A stretch of 64,000 nucleotides of DNA from Sporomusaceae bacterium UBA7701. Lineage in GTDB: Bacteria; Bacillota; Negativicutes; Sporomusales; UBA7701. This document shows, piece after piece, positions 8,334 to 16,644 of the stretch. The stretch lies in the NCBI GenBank assembly GCA_002482545.1, contig DLGF01000021.1:1-64000 (forward strand), read 5' to 3'. Made by a program: the position numbers and the translations under genes. Numbering within the stretch: position 1 is the stretch's first letter; each line of letters starts with the position of its first letter. Below the pieces are notes generated by a model. The model was not told the DNA's origin and did no database searches. It saw only the letters and a list, made by a program, of their open reading frames with translations.

Positions 8334-9035
8334 ATGAGCAAGACAGTGGGGATTCTCGGCGGGATGGGGCCGTTGGCCACCGTGGATTTATTCGCGAAAA
8401 TCGTGGAGAATACGCCCGCTGAACGCGACCAGGAGCATCTGAGGATCATCATTGATAACCACCCGCAGATACCGCCCCGGGTGGAGGCGGCCCTATATGG
8501 AGCGGAAAGCCCCCTGCCGGCGATGATCGAGTCGGCGCGTCTTTTAGAGAAAGCAGGAGCGGATTTTATCGTCATGCCCTGCAATACGGCCCACTATTGG
8601 CTTAAGGAGCTCGCTGCGGCGGTGCCGGTGCCGGTCTATGACATGATTGAAAACGCGGCTGAATTTATTGCCGGCAACCATCCGGAGTTTTCAGGAAAGC
8701 TGCTGCTGCTGGCCACGGGGGCAACCGTAAAGCTGGATCTGTACCAGAAGGCCTTTGCGAAAAAAGGGCTCCTGCTGCGCCTCCCGGCTGAAGACGAACA
8801 AACGGTAATCGACGATGCGATCAAGCGGGTTAAGGTCGGCGAGCTGTCAGCCAATCCCTATCGCGATGCGCTGAATGCCATGCTGGACCGTTATTTTCAG
8901 GACGGAGTGAAAGCGATTGTTGGCGGGTGCACCGAGATCCCGTTGCTGTTCCCTTTTTTGCACGATTCGCTTGAACGCTTTGATGCGACGCTGCTTCTGG
9001 CCCGGACGGTTGTGAAGGCGGCCCGCGGAGCGTGA
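8334..9035 (+). CDS. Aspartate/glutamate racemase family protein
   Basis: The 233-residue protein is a cofactor-independent racemase of the Asp/Glu/hydantoin racemase superfamily. The glycine-rich start GILGGMGPLAT is followed by the first catalytic cysteine in MPCNTAHYW (about residue 83). The second is in GGCTEIPLL (about residue 194). Length and motif order fit aspartate racemase or the broad-spectrum YgeA/RacX group. The divergent amino-acid symporter and the nearby D-cysteine desulfhydrase suggest D-amino-acid turnover, which is inference. ATG 8334 is preceded by GAGAGGTAAAG. Confidence 0.9.
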   Translation: MSKTVGILGGMGPLATVDLFAKIVENTPAERDQEHLRIIIDNHPQIPPRVEAALYGAESPLPAMIESARLLEKAGADFIVMPCNTAHYWLKELAAAVPVPVYDMIENAAEFIAGNHPEFSGKLLLLATGATVKLDLYQKAFAKKGLLLRLPAEDEQTVIDDAIKRVKVGELSANPYRDALNAMLDRYFQDGVKAIVGGCTEIPLLFPFLHDSLERFDATLLLARTVVKAARGA

Positions 9036-9057
9036 CAAACTTGCGGCAGGAGTACCT

Positions 9058-9174
9058 ATGACGTTGAAGAAACTGATTGCCTTGTTGTGTCTCGCCGGGC
9101 TGCCGATGGTGACGGCGGACGGGAAAGTCAGCGTGTCCCCGGGGCTGGAAGGGAAGATGGAAAACGGTTCCTAG
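9058..9174 (+). CDS. Possible small secreted peptide (38 aa)
   Basis: An ORF of 38 codons starts 22 bases after the racemase stop, with GCAGGAG seven bases before the ATG. It encodes a Lys-Lys start, a hydrophobic stretch (LIALLCLAGLPMVTA) that looks like a signal peptide, and a short polar tail. I do not recognise it. It could be a real peptide or the remnant of a longer exported protein, because similar composition continues briefly after the TAG. Confidence 0.4.
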   Translation: MTLKKLIALLCLAGLPMVTADGKVSVSPGLEGKMENGS

Positions 9175-9251
9175 CCTGCCGGAGGGAACGCGCCGGAGCC
9201 GGGCCCTGGCCATTGGCCGCGGGGCCATGAACAGGAAAACAGAGGAGAACT

Positions 9252-9896
9252 ATGAAGATTGAAGATATTTGCCAGGGATTGCGCGGCCGGCTCGCCGGCC
9301 GGTGCCGTAAAATCCAGAACGAAACCGATTACTTTTCCGCGGCCGTGGTGTTGCCGCTGGTGCCGCAAGGCGAGGAACTGGGGATTTTGTTTGAAGTAAG
9401 GTCCCCTAAATTGACCTGGCAACCGGGCGAAATATGTTTTCCCGGCGGGCGGATCGAGGCGGCGGAAAGCCCGGGTCAGGCCGCGCTCCGGGAAACCTGC
9501 GAGGAACTGCGAATTATGCCGCAAGGCCTGGCATTCCTTGGCCCCCTTGATTATCTCGTCAGCCCGATCGGGGTTATTCTCTATCCCTATGTCGGCTATA
9601 TTGCCGAGCCGCAAAAGATCAGACCCAATAACGGCGAGGTGGCGGAAATATTTACCGTACCTCTGCGATTTCTCCTGGAAAATGATCCGTTTGTGGCGGA
9701 AATGGAGGTGGCTACCCGCCCGCTTCCGGGCTTTCCCCTCGAACACATGCCCCCCGGCTATCCTTCCGGCTGGCGGAGCCGGGCAAGCTACCCGGTGTAT
9801 TTCTACCGCTATCAGGGACGCGTCATCTGGGGAATCACCGCTCGGGTGCTGAATGATTTTATTTTGCTGTGCCGCGATCTGCTTGCCGGGGAATAA
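9252..9896 (+). CDS. Nudix hydrolase, CoA pyrophosphatase (NudL/YeaB) type
   Basis: The 214-residue protein carries a Nudix box from about residue 64: GGRIEAAE, then seven residues, then RETCEELRI, matching GX5EX7REUXEEXGU except for the last glycine. Upstream is the CoA-pyrophosphatase-like segment SAAVVLPLV. This subfamily typically splits CoA to 4'-phosphopantetheine and 3',5'-ADP. The catalytic glutamates are present. GAGGAG precedes ATG 9252. A strong terminator follows. The substrate is inferred from subfamily resemblance. Confidence 0.88.
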   Translation: MKIEDICQGLRGRLAGRCRKIQNETDYFSAAVVLPLVPQGEELGILFEVRSPKLTWQPGEICFPGGRIEAAESPGQAALRETCEELRIMPQGLAFLGPLDYLVSPIGVILYPYVGYIAEPQKIRPNNGEVAEIFTVPLRFLLENDPFVAEMEVATRPLPGFPLEHMPPGYPSGWRSRASYPVYFYRYQGRVIWGITARVLNDFILLCRDLLAGE

Positions 9897-9910
9897 AGGC
9901 AACCAATAAT

Positions 9911-9945
9911 AAAAAGCCCGTCTGCCAAAAGGCAGCGGGCTTTTT
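9911..9945 (+). terminator. Intrinsic terminator after the Nudix gene
   Basis: A stem of AAAAAGCCCG-TCTGCC with GGCAG-CGGGCTTTTT around an AAAA loop ends in a T run. It can act in both directions, because the converging gene ends at 9950. Confidence 0.9.
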
Positions 9946-9949
9946 GCCG

Positions 9950-10225
9950 TTATACTGCGCCGCAGCCGGAGATCCGCCAGCTGTGGCCATGCATTACTTG
10001 GTTGTAAAGATCGGAAAGGGTGGCAAACAAGGCCGAGCGCTTGGGGGACCGTTTCTTAGTGAGGTGTGAAAACCGGAACCAACGACCTTCGCGGGACAGT
10101 TGATACAACACATCATTGATTTCCAAGAGAATAGCCTTAGTGGGGGAACTGCTGAGTGCGTCTTCGAGTGTTTTAACCGCCATGCCGTCTAGAGGCGGTA
10201 CGGGCTTGAATTTGTCTTCTGGCAA
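9950..10225 (-). CDS. Hypothetical protein (about 91 aa)
   Basis: I do not recognise this basic, soluble-looking protein, which contains a segment rich in Arg, Lys and aromatics (SREGRWFRFSHLTKKRSPKR). I chose TTG 10225 because AAAGGGAG lies ten bases upstream. A GTG at 10234 is too close to that site, and the TTG at 10258 has no site. A stop just before the shared terminator makes it convergent with the Nudix gene. Coding status is supported by the ribosome-binding site and tight packing only. Confidence 0.6.
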   Translation of the reverse strand: MPEDKFKPVPPLDGMAVKTLEDALSSSPTKAILLEINDVLYQLSREGRWFRFSHLTKKRSPKRSALFATLSDLYNQVMHGHSWRISGCGAV

Positions 10226-10567
10226 AGTACACACGCTCCCTTTCTTTGCTCTATTCAATTTTCATAATTTTATTATAACATGCCGTATGTCGAAAAGCGT
10301 CAGGAGAACCGGGGCAAAATACGCCGGAAAACGAAGGGAACCCGGATAACTTTCCTCAAGCTGAGTTTTCCGCTAATTTTCAGACTATTAGGAATATATG
10401 CCGAAGTTGGCGGGCCAGAGCGGGCACAAAGGAAGACAGGCCATGGGGAATGCGTTCCAATAGCCGGTGTCGTTTCTAATTATCCCCTGGTATGCCGACA
10501 ATTAGTCGCGCATAAGAAATGAAGGCTGGCCAATACTAAAACAAAAGGATATTGGAGGGTGAGAGCT
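10226..10567. other. Intergenic region without a clear gene
   Basis: The region separates two divergent genes. An open frame at 10280-10522 gives a very basic, low-complexity product without a ribosome-binding site and was not accepted. Promoters for both neighbours should lie here, for example TATAAT-like sequences near 10268-10276 on the minus strand. Confidence 0.5.
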
Positions 10568-11647
10568 TTGCGCTATTCGAAGACAATCACAATCATCGTA
10601 CTGTTGCTATTCGCCGTCACTGCTCTGGCCGCCGCCGGCGGCTGTAGTAAGAAGCCAGCGCCCAAGCCGCTGCAAAACACTCCGGGAGCTCCGGGGGCGG
10701 CAGTCAAACCCCCGCGGATGGTCATCGGCTATTATGAAAACCCCTGGCCCGGCACTCCGGAAAAGACCGGCTCGTTCCCAGCCATGAAAACCTTCGCCAA
10801 GAGCATGTCCGCCGTCGGCCCCTTCTGGTACAAGGCCACTTCCGACGGCACGCTGGAAACGAAGGAAAGCCAGCAGGTGTATGACACGGCAAAGGGTCTC
10901 GGCCTCAAAATGTATCCGCTTATCACCAATAAAACCGGGTCCACCGACGCAGTACTGGGTGATCCGGCCATTCGGACCAAAGTAACCGACAATATTGTCA
11001 AAATAGTTCAGGAAAAAAACTATGAAGGGATCAATATCGATTTCGAACTCCTGCCGCCGGCCCAACGGGACAATCTCACGGCCTTTATGGCTGAGCTTTA
11101 TCCCAAAATGAAAGCCATCAACAAAACGGTTATTATTTCCGTTTTTCCGCAGGTGGAAGTTTCGGAAGACGTATCCGGCGCCTACAATTATCCTGAGCTG
11201 GCCAAGAGCTCCGACTTTCTCCAGATCATGCTCTATGACCGGCACTGGGCGAGTTCCGAGCCCGGAGCCATAGCGCCGGTTGACTGGTATGAAAAAAATC
11301 TCCAGTACGCCATCGAAAAGGCCGGCGGACCGCATAAGATTATTGCCGGCGTCAGCGCCTACGGCTATGACTGGATTAAGGGAAAGGACGCGGAAACGAT
11401 TACCTATGCGGATGCCATCGCCCGCGCCGACCAGAAGGGTGTAAAAATCGAATATGATGAAGCTTCGCAGGCTCCGCATTTTAAATACGCCGATCATGAA
11501 ATCTGGTTTGAAAACGATAAGAGTACTTCGGCCAAACTGGACATAGTAGCCAAATATGATCCCGCCGGAATCGCCGTTTGGCGGCTTGGCCAGGAGCAGC
11601 CGGAGATTTGGGCGATTATCGACAAGAAGTTTCCAAAGCAGCAATAA
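10568..11647 (+). CDS. Glycoside hydrolase family 18 lipoprotein (YaaH/YvbX-like)
   Basis: This exported protein of about 359 residues starts with a signal peptide and a lipobox-like AAGGC, so it is probably lipid-anchored. A Pro/Ala-rich linker follows, then a GH18 TIM barrel. The catalytic motif YEGINIDFELLP (near residues 153-164) keeps the final acidic DxE pair. Relatives act on chitin-like sugars or peptidoglycan, often in spore germination or cortex processing. TTG 10568 fits the GGAGG at 10554-10558 best; the in-frame GTG 10559 touches that site. Substrate is not known; a cell-wall role is inferred from family and sporulating host. Confidence 0.88.
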   Translation: MRYSKTITIIVLLLFAVTALAAAGGCSKKPAPKPLQNTPGAPGAAVKPPRMVIGYYENPWPGTPEKTGSFPAMKTFAKSMSAVGPFWYKATSDGTLETKESQQVYDTAKGLGLKMYPLITNKTGSTDAVLGDPAIRTKVTDNIVKIVQEKNYEGINIDFELLPPAQRDNLTAFMAELYPKMKAINKTVIISVFPQVEVSEDVSGAYNYPELAKSSDFLQIMLYDRHWASSEPGAIAPVDWYEKNLQYAIEKAGGPHKIIAGVSAYGYDWIKGKDAETITYADAIARADQKGVKIEYDEASQAPHFKYADHEIWFENDKSTSAKLDIVAKYDPAGIAVWRLGQEQPEIWAIIDKKFPKQQ

Positions 11648-11663
11648 GGGGAAGGGCCGCCCC

Positions 11664-11795
11664 GAAGCGTTCATAAACATCTTCCGCGTTCAGGCAGGAA
11701 ACCGCGTACTCCGGTCGCACGCAAGCAAACGCTCTGAGGCGCAAGCGCGTAAGTTCTTGGCGCGTATACTCGGGGCGTCCTGCCTCTTGCGGGAC
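11664..11795 (+). repeat. Dispersed intergenic repeat A, copy 1
   Basis: About 130 bases match, in inverted orientation, the stretch at 25586-25731. Shared blocks include GCGTTCATAAACAT, TTCCG, the GGTCG-ACGC block, AAGTTCTT, GCGCG and CTCTTGCGGG. By eye about three quarters of positions agree. It is noncoding and sits just after the GH18 gene. Confidence 0.75.
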
Positions 11796-11801
11796 GCCCC
11801 G
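11771..11801 (+). terminator. Strong GC hairpin
   Basis: A 10-bp stem CGGGGCGTCC / GGGACGCCCCG with a short loop forms the distal end of repeat A copy 1. There is no clean T run, so it may be a processing or boundary hairpin rather than a terminator. Confidence 0.5.
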
Positions 11802-11840
11802 AGGGGCCTTTCCCGCCAGCCTAAATGATATGGTTTCCGG

Positions 11841-11880
11841 AAAAAACTCAGGCTGCCGGTCTTTGCCCGGCAGGTTTTTT
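11841..11880 (+). terminator. Intrinsic terminator upstream of the PfpI gene
   Basis: CTGCCGG pairs with CCGGCAG, flanked by an A run before and a T run after. It ends transcription from the GH18 gene, or acts as a leader attenuator for the next operon. Confidence 0.8.
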
Positions 11881-11949
11881 CTGTCAGAAACCGAAGATAA
11901 AATTGAGCCGGTAAATGAAGATTATATTCAACCAAGAAGGGGTGGACGA

Positions 11950-12489
11950 ATGGCGAAGGTATTGCTTATGGTCGAAAACGGCTTTGAAGATGCGGAAGCC
12001 ATTTACCCATATTATCGGATGCAGGAGGCCGGATTCGACGTGGACATCGTCGGCCCTAGCAAAGGAACGGCTTATCACGGGAAGCACGGCTATCCGCTGG
12101 TTGCCGGCAGCGAGCCCGCTGCCATCCATATTGACGATTATGCCGCCCTCATCATCCCGGGAGGACAGGCTCCCGACCGGTTGCGGGCCAACGACGAAAT
12201 GGTGGAGCTGGTCAAAGCCGCCCATAAAGCCGGTTTGGTGCTGGCCGCCATCTGCCACGGTCCGCAAATGCTGATCGAAGGCGATCTTCTGCGCGGGCGC
12301 AATGCGACTTGCTACAAATCCATCCTGACCGATCTGTTGAACGCCGGGGCCATCTACCACGACTTGCCGGTAATCGTTGACGGCCATCTGATTACTTCGC
12401 GGCGGCCGGCGGATCTGCCGGATTTCTGCCGCCAGATTATCGCCTTGATCAAGGCGGACGAGGGAGGGAAAAAGAATGGCTGTTGTTGA
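11950..12489 (+). CDS. DJ-1/PfpI family protein
   Basis: The 179-residue protein has the DJ-1/PfpI fold. The conserved acidic residue lies in ENGFEDAE near the N-terminus. The nucleophile elbow AAICHGPQ contains the reactive Cys-His pair at about 100-101. Family members act as deglycase-like, protease-like or general stress proteins. GGGGTGG lies before ATG 11950; the longer frame from 11830 runs through a terminator and is rejected. A GGKKNGCC tail ends the protein. It overlaps the next gene by 14 bases, so the two are co-translated. Confidence 0.88.
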   Translation: MAKVLLMVENGFEDAEAIYPYYRMQEAGFDVDIVGPSKGTAYHGKHGYPLVAGSEPAAIHIDDYAALIIPGGQAPDRLRANDEMVELVKAAHKAGLVLAAICHGPQMLIEGDLLRGRNATCYKSILTDLLNAGAIYHDLPVIVDGHLITSRRPADLPDFCRQIIALIKADEGGKKNGCC

Positions 12490-12790
12490 AGTAACCATCG
12501 CGCCGATGGGCACTGGCACGCCCAGTATCAGCCATTATGTAGCCCACTGCCATAAAGTGCTGGAACAGGCCACCGACCTGAAGCATCAGCTTACCCCCAT
12601 GTCGACGATCATTGAGGGAGATCTCGACCGCATCCTGGAAGTCATCCGCAAGATGCACGAGGTTCCCTTCGCCAAGGGTGCCCAGCGCGTATCGACCCTG
12701 ATTCGCGTCGACGACCGGAGGGATAAGGAATTGACGATGGCCGGGAAAATCAAAGCAGTAACTGAAAAGCTGGGGAATGGAGGAAAATAA
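12476..12790 (+). CDS. MTH1187 family thiamine-binding protein (YqgV type)
   Basis: The 104-residue ferredoxin-fold protein matches the MTH1187/YqgV family, starting with the typical VEVTIAPMGTG strand and containing STIIEGDLDRIL. Family members form oligomers that bind thiamine-like ligands. The gene overlaps the PfpI gene and is followed two bases later by a copper-chaperone gene, so the three form an operon. Their shared purpose is unclear. Confidence 0.85.
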   Translation: MAVVEVTIAPMGTGTPSISHYVAHCHKVLEQATDLKHQLTPMSTIIEGDLDRILEVIRKMHEVPFAKGAQRVSTLIRVDDRRDKELTMAGKIKAVTEKLGNGGK

Positions 12791-12792
12791 CG

Positions 12793-13032
12793 ATGTGCAA
12801 AACCTGCGGCTGCCACGGCGGCGATATTCAGAAGCAAGTGCTTACCGTAGAAGGAATGTCCTGCAACCATTGTAAAAATGCGGTCGAGAAAGCCGTCCGC
12901 GGACTGCCGGGAGTACTTGCGGCAACGGTAGATCTCGGCGCCAAAACGCTTACCGTGGAATATGACGCCGGCAAGTCCACGCTCGGCAGTATCAAAGAAG
13001 CGGTCGACGAGGCCGGATACCAGGTGGTATAG
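12793..13032 (+). CDS. CopZ-like heavy-metal-associated (HMA) protein
   Basis: The 79-residue protein has one HMA domain with the metal-binding loop GMSCNHCKNAV (about residues 21-31) and the usual GV...V.Y spacing. It also has an N-terminal Cys-rich tag, CKTCGCHGG, not seen in minimal CopZ. That tag could add a second metal or thiol site. HMA proteins of this size shuttle Cu(I) to P-type ATPases. No copper ATPase is nearby, so its partner is unknown. Confidence 0.88.
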   Translation: MCKTCGCHGGDIQKQVLTVEGMSCNHCKNAVEKAVRGLPGVLAATVDLGAKTLTVEYDAGKSTLGSIKEAVDEAGYQVV

Positions 13033-13044
13033 ACAGGTCTCTTC

Positions 13045-13074
13045 TTGACGGTTATCGGCTGGATTTGTTATAAT
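13045..13074 (+). promoter_or_regulatory. Sigma-A type promoter before the LCP gene
   Basis: TTGACG at 13045-13050 and TATAAT at 13069-13074 are separated by 18 bases. Transcription would start just before the hairpin at 13082-13101, so that hairpin would sit at the very 5' end of the LCP mRNA. Confidence 0.6.
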
Positions 13075-13081
13075 TGTGTAG

Positions 13082-13108
13082 AGCCCCCATGTTAGGGGGC
13101 TTGTTTAT
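13082..13108 (+). terminator. Terminator of the PfpI-CopZ operon or 5' leader hairpin
   Basis: AGCCCCC at 13082-13088 pairs with GGGGGCT at 13095-13101, followed by TTGTTTATT. It would end the upstream operon. It lies downstream of a good promoter, so it could also protect or attenuate the next mRNA. Confidence 0.65.
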
Positions 13109-13193
13109 TGACAATAGAGTCCGGATGGACAGGCTGTTACTGGGTCTTTCAATTCACTCCATATAGCTCATTCGCAAAAGAGAGGTGAACCGC

Positions 13194-14576
13194 TTGGCGA
13201 CACGCCTGGAAAAGCGTTTGGCCGAACAGCGCGGTGTACGGAGGAAGCGCTGGGGGCTGATTTTCGGGTCGATTTTTATATTCCTCTTTGCTGTGGCAAC
13301 TTCCTATCTCTGGTTTGACGGCAGGCTCGACAACAAGGCGAGACATACAGGAGGACTTTTCTTTTCTTCCCACAAAGTGAATATCCTGGTCTTGGGGGTT
13401 GACGAGCGTTCAGGCGACGTGGGCCGTTCCGACACCATGTTCGCGGTTACGGTTGACACCGACAGCAAGGAAGTGTCACTATTGTCGATTCCCCGGGACA
13501 CCCGGGTAAAAATCCCCGGACATGGCTGGGACAAGATCAATCACGCCTATGCGGAAGGCAAGCAGCAGCTTTCGCAGCGAGCGGCGGAAGACCTTCTGGG
13601 CATATCCTTCGACTACACCGTGGTCATCAATTTTGCCGGCTTTTCCAAGATTGTCGATGCAATAGGCGGTGTCGACATCGATGTGGAAAAGCGCATGTAT
13701 TATGAAGACCCTTACGATAACCTGGTGATTGATATCGAACCAGGCATGCAGCACCTGGACGGAAAGTCGGCCATAAAATACGTGCGGTACCGGGATTCGG
13801 AGGGCGATATCGGACGTATCGAGCGGCAGCAGAAGTTTATGAAAGCCATGTTGCAGCAAGTAGCGAGCCCCGGCGTCATCGTGAGGGTTCCGGCGATTAT
13901 CCGGGAGGTTAGCGCGACCATCCAATCCAATATGTCTACCGCTGAGATGCTCAATTTGGCGAAGCTTCTAAACGATGCCCAGAAGCAGGGCCTCAAAACC
14001 GACATGGTGCCCGGGCGGGGAGCTTATATTCAGGATATCAGCTACTGGTTGCCGGATATTGTCGGGCTGCGCCGGCATATCGCCCAGACTCAGGGCGGGG
14101 CGCTGGACTCCCGACAGCTGGCTGAGGCTAGACGGCTGGCGGACGAATATGAACGTTCCATCCCGAAGGAGATGAAAGTCGCCGAAGTGCCTAAGGCCGT
14201 CCAACCGGATACGGAGGACGCTGATGCCGACGACGCTGCTACGAAACCGGCCGACAAGGCGGCGGATAAGAAGGGGGCCGCTAAACCGGCCAAGCCGCCT
14301 GCGCCTGGCAAAACAGCGATCGCCGTCATCAATGCGAGCGGCAATCCGGCTGCCGGGACTAAAATGGTCAACACGCTGAAAGCCCAGGGCTTTGAGGTGA
14401 CCTCGGTGTCCAGCAGTTCCACGGTAGCCAATGATACGGTTGTCATCTCCTATACCACAAGCAGCGCGGTAGTCCACAAACTGACCGGACTGCCCTTCAA
14501 GTACGTCCTGCAGATAACCCGCGACGATACCCGTTCAACCTCGGCCGCCGTCCTGGTCGGCAAAGATTATAAATAG
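13194..14576 (+). CDS. LytR-CpsA-Psr (LCP) family protein
   Basis: This protein of about 460 residues has a short cytoplasmic tail, one membrane segment (about residues 20-42) and an extracellular LCP domain. LCP enzymes attach secondary polymers to peptidoglycan. Signature stretches include the Asp/Arg-rich VDERSGDVGRSD, SIPRDTRVKIPG and KYVRYRDSEGDIGRIERQQ. An Ala/Lys/Pro-rich linker (about 335-375) leads to a C-terminal LytR_C domain. TTG 13194 is preferred because GAGGTGA precedes it; GTG 13185 is the alternative. Confidence 0.92.
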   Translation: MATRLEKRLAEQRGVRRKRWGLIFGSIFIFLFAVATSYLWFDGRLDNKARHTGGLFFSSHKVNILVLGVDERSGDVGRSDTMFAVTVDTDSKEVSLLSIPRDTRVKIPGHGWDKINHAYAEGKQQLSQRAAEDLLGISFDYTVVINFAGFSKIVDAIGGVDIDVEKRMYYEDPYDNLVIDIEPGMQHLDGKSAIKYVRYRDSEGDIGRIERQQKFMKAMLQQVASPGVIVRVPAIIREVSATIQSNMSTAEMLNLAKLLNDAQKQGLKTDMVPGRGAYIQDISYWLPDIVGLRRHIAQTQGGALDSRQLAEARRLADEYERSIPKEMKVAEVPKAVQPDTEDADADDAATKPADKAADKKGAAKPAKPPAPGKTAIAVINASGNPAAGTKMVNTLKAQGFEVTSVSSSSTVANDTVVISYTTSSAVVHKLTGLPFKYVLQITRDDTRSTSAAVLVGKDYK

Positions 14577-14588
14577 CAACAAACGTAT

Positions 14589-14625
14589 AAAACGTATAGT
14601 CCAAAGGACTATACGTTTTATTTTT
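14589..14625 (+). terminator. Intrinsic terminator after the LCP gene
   Basis: A perfect 14-bp stem (14589-14602 with 14606-14619) with an AAA loop is followed by five T. Confidence 0.95.
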
Positions 14626-14745
14626 GCAGGGAAGCGGGAATACCGCCGGCGGATTCTCGTAAGCAGGTGCGCCGAGGTCGGCCGGCTATTATTTTTGTCG
14701 CTAAATGCCATAATAAGCTTAAGATACCTAAAGGGAGAAGTGGGA

Positions 14746-16569
14746 ATGCTGGACTTGGAGAAATCCCGGCGCCTCCGGATACTGGCCGTGGTGGCCGGCG
14801 CGGTGGTCGGGCTTCTGATCGTGCGCCTCGGCTGGATGCAACTCTGGCAGGGAGGCCAATATAAGAAAATGGCCGAGGAAAATCGGCTGCGCAAGTTCTA
14901 TAGCCAGGCTCCGCGCGGAACGATCTACGACCGGAACGGAGCTCCGATTGTGGCGAACCGGCCCAGCTTCGCCATTTCCATTCTTCCTGCCGAGTACACC
15001 AACCCGCGGGAAGAGACCCCGTTTCTGGCGGAGTTGACCGGCGTTCCCCAGGCGGAAATAGAGGCGCTGCTTGCGGCCGGGCAGGAACTTTCCTATACGC
15101 CGGTAAGAGTCCAACGGGATGTGGATCAGGCCACCCTGACGCGGCTGGAAGAACGCCGGGTCCGTCTGCCGGGGGTTATTGTAGAAGCCGTCCCGGTGCG
15201 GCAGTACACCTACGGAAAGCTGGCCGCCCATCTTCTGGGGTATGTGGGCCGGATCAGCGAAGAGGAGTATGCCGTCCGGAAACAGGCGGGCTACAATCTC
15301 AGCGACTTAATCGGGAAGGACGGCCTGGAGCGGGTGTGGGAAGACAGCTTGCGGGGCGTGGACGGCGGCCGCGAGGTCGAGGTCAACGCCCAGGGCGAGG
15401 AAGTGGGGCTGGCCGGTGAAAAGGCGGCCATTGCCGGAAAGAGCCTGGTCCTGACTATCGATGCAAACCTCCAGAAAGCGGCCGAAGAGGCCCTGGAAGC
15501 CCAGATCAAGGCCAGCCGGGGCCGGGGGGCGCCGGCGAAGGGCGGCGCGGTGGTGGTCATCGATGTCCGCACCGGCGGGGTGCGGGCCATGGCCAGCAGT
15601 CCGGCCTTTGATCCGAATGTTTTTGCCCGCGGCATAACCACCCGCAATTGGTCGGCGCTGCTTGCCGATCCAAATAATCCGCTCACCAACCGGGCGATTC
15701 AGAATGCCTATCCGCCCGCTTCGGTGTTTAAGATTGTCACTGCATCGGCGGCGCTTGATTCGGGATTGACCAATCCGGATGAAATCTTCGATGACAAGGG
15801 CGTATATGAACTGAGCGGCTGGAAGTTTTACGGTTGGGAGACTTCGGGACTCGGGAAGCTGAGTCTGTCAGACGCCCTGACGTGGTCGAGCGACCCGGCC
15901 TTTTATGAACTGGGACGACGCCTGGGGGCGGACCGGCTGGCCTCCTACGCCCTAACCTTTGGCTTTGGCGCGCCCAGCGGCATCCGTTTACCGGGGGAAG
16001 CCGCCGGGATGGTTCCCACCGAGGCTTGGAAAGAAACTACTTACGGCGAGCCGTGGTATCCGGGCGAAACGCTCATTGCCGCCATCGGCCAGGGATACTA
16101 TCTGGCAACGCCGATGCAGCAGGCGCTGCTGTTGATGGCGGTTGCCAATGGAGGAATCATCTATCGCCCCATGCTGGTGGACAAAGTCCTCAATCCGGAC
16201 GGAACACCCCAAACCCAGCTTCAGCCGGAAGTGGCGCGGACGATCTACCTCAAGCCCGAGCATTGGGAAGCCATCCGGCGCGGCTTGGAGGCGGTGCCTG
16301 TCAAAGGGACGGCTGCCTCGGTTTTCCAGGGATTTGGCCAAACCCTGGCGGGAAAGACCGGGTCGGCCGAAACCGGCCGGGGAACGGTGCATTCGTGGTT
16401 CGCCTGTTATGCTCCGGCGGATAAGCCTGAAGTGGCAATCGCCGTTTTGGTGGAAGACGGCGGCGAGGGGTCAACCACTGCGGCTCCGGTTGTCCGTAAA
16501 GTATTGGAAGCCTATTTCGGCCTGCCGTCCGGCGCGCTTAAGGCCCCGCCGCCGGGCAAGGGAGACTGA
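14746..16569 (+). CDS. mrdA: Penicillin-binding protein 2 (class B transpeptidase)
   Basis: The 607-residue protein has one N-terminal membrane anchor, a PBP dimerisation domain with the RGTIYDRNG motif (about 59-67) and a transpeptidase domain. The catalytic triad of motifs is SVFK (within PPASVFKIV), SSD and KTG (within AGKTGSAE). It cross-links peptidoglycan on the outer face of the membrane. ATG 14746 with GGGAG upstream is the natural start. It sits alone rather than with mreBCD and rodA, so the elongation-type name is by sequence resemblance only. Confidence 0.9.
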   Translation: MLDLEKSRRLRILAVVAGAVVGLLIVRLGWMQLWQGGQYKKMAEENRLRKFYSQAPRGTIYDRNGAPIVANRPSFAISILPAEYTNPREETPFLAELTGVPQAEIEALLAAGQELSYTPVRVQRDVDQATLTRLEERRVRLPGVIVEAVPVRQYTYGKLAAHLLGYVGRISEEEYAVRKQAGYNLSDLIGKDGLERVWEDSLRGVDGGREVEVNAQGEEVGLAGEKAAIAGKSLVLTIDANLQKAAEEALEAQIKASRGRGAPAKGGAVVVIDVRTGGVRAMASSPAFDPNVFARGITTRNWSALLADPNNPLTNRAIQNAYPPASVFKIVTASAALDSGLTNPDEIFDDKGVYELSGWKFYGWETSGLGKLSLSDALTWSSDPAFYELGRRLGADRLASYALTFGFGAPSGIRLPGEAAGMVPTEAWKETTYGEPWYPGETLIAAIGQGYYLATPMQQALLLMAVANGGIIYRPMLVDKVLNPDGTPQTQLQPEVARTIYLKPEHWEAIRRGLEAVPVKGTAASVFQGFGQTLAGKTGSAETGRGTVHSWFACYAPADKPEVAIAVLVEDGGEGSTTAAPVVRKVLEAYFGLPSGALKAPPPGKGD

Positions 16570-16602
16570 GTACTTCTTTCCGGCGGCAAAAAGGAGATTG
16601 CC

Positions 16603-16632
16603 GATGAAGCGAGAATATCTAGAAAGATTGTG
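16603..16632 (+). CDS. Possible nine-residue leader peptide before the haem operon
   Basis: AAGGAG lies eight bases before an ATG that opens a nine-codon ORF (MKREYLERL) ending in TGA 13 bases before the start of the next gene. The strong site and coupling geometry suggest a leader peptide or a translational enhancer. It could also be chance. Confidence 0.3.
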
Positions 16633-16644
16633 AGGGATGAAACG

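Noticed and set aside
10280..10522. 80-codon open frame between the hypothetical protein and the GH18 gene
   Set aside because: There is no ribosome-binding site, the composition is very basic, and it overlaps the expected promoter region.
11830..11949. N-terminal extension of the PfpI protein
   Set aside because: It would be translated through a strong terminator hairpin; ATG 11950 has a proper ribosome-binding site and gives the family length.
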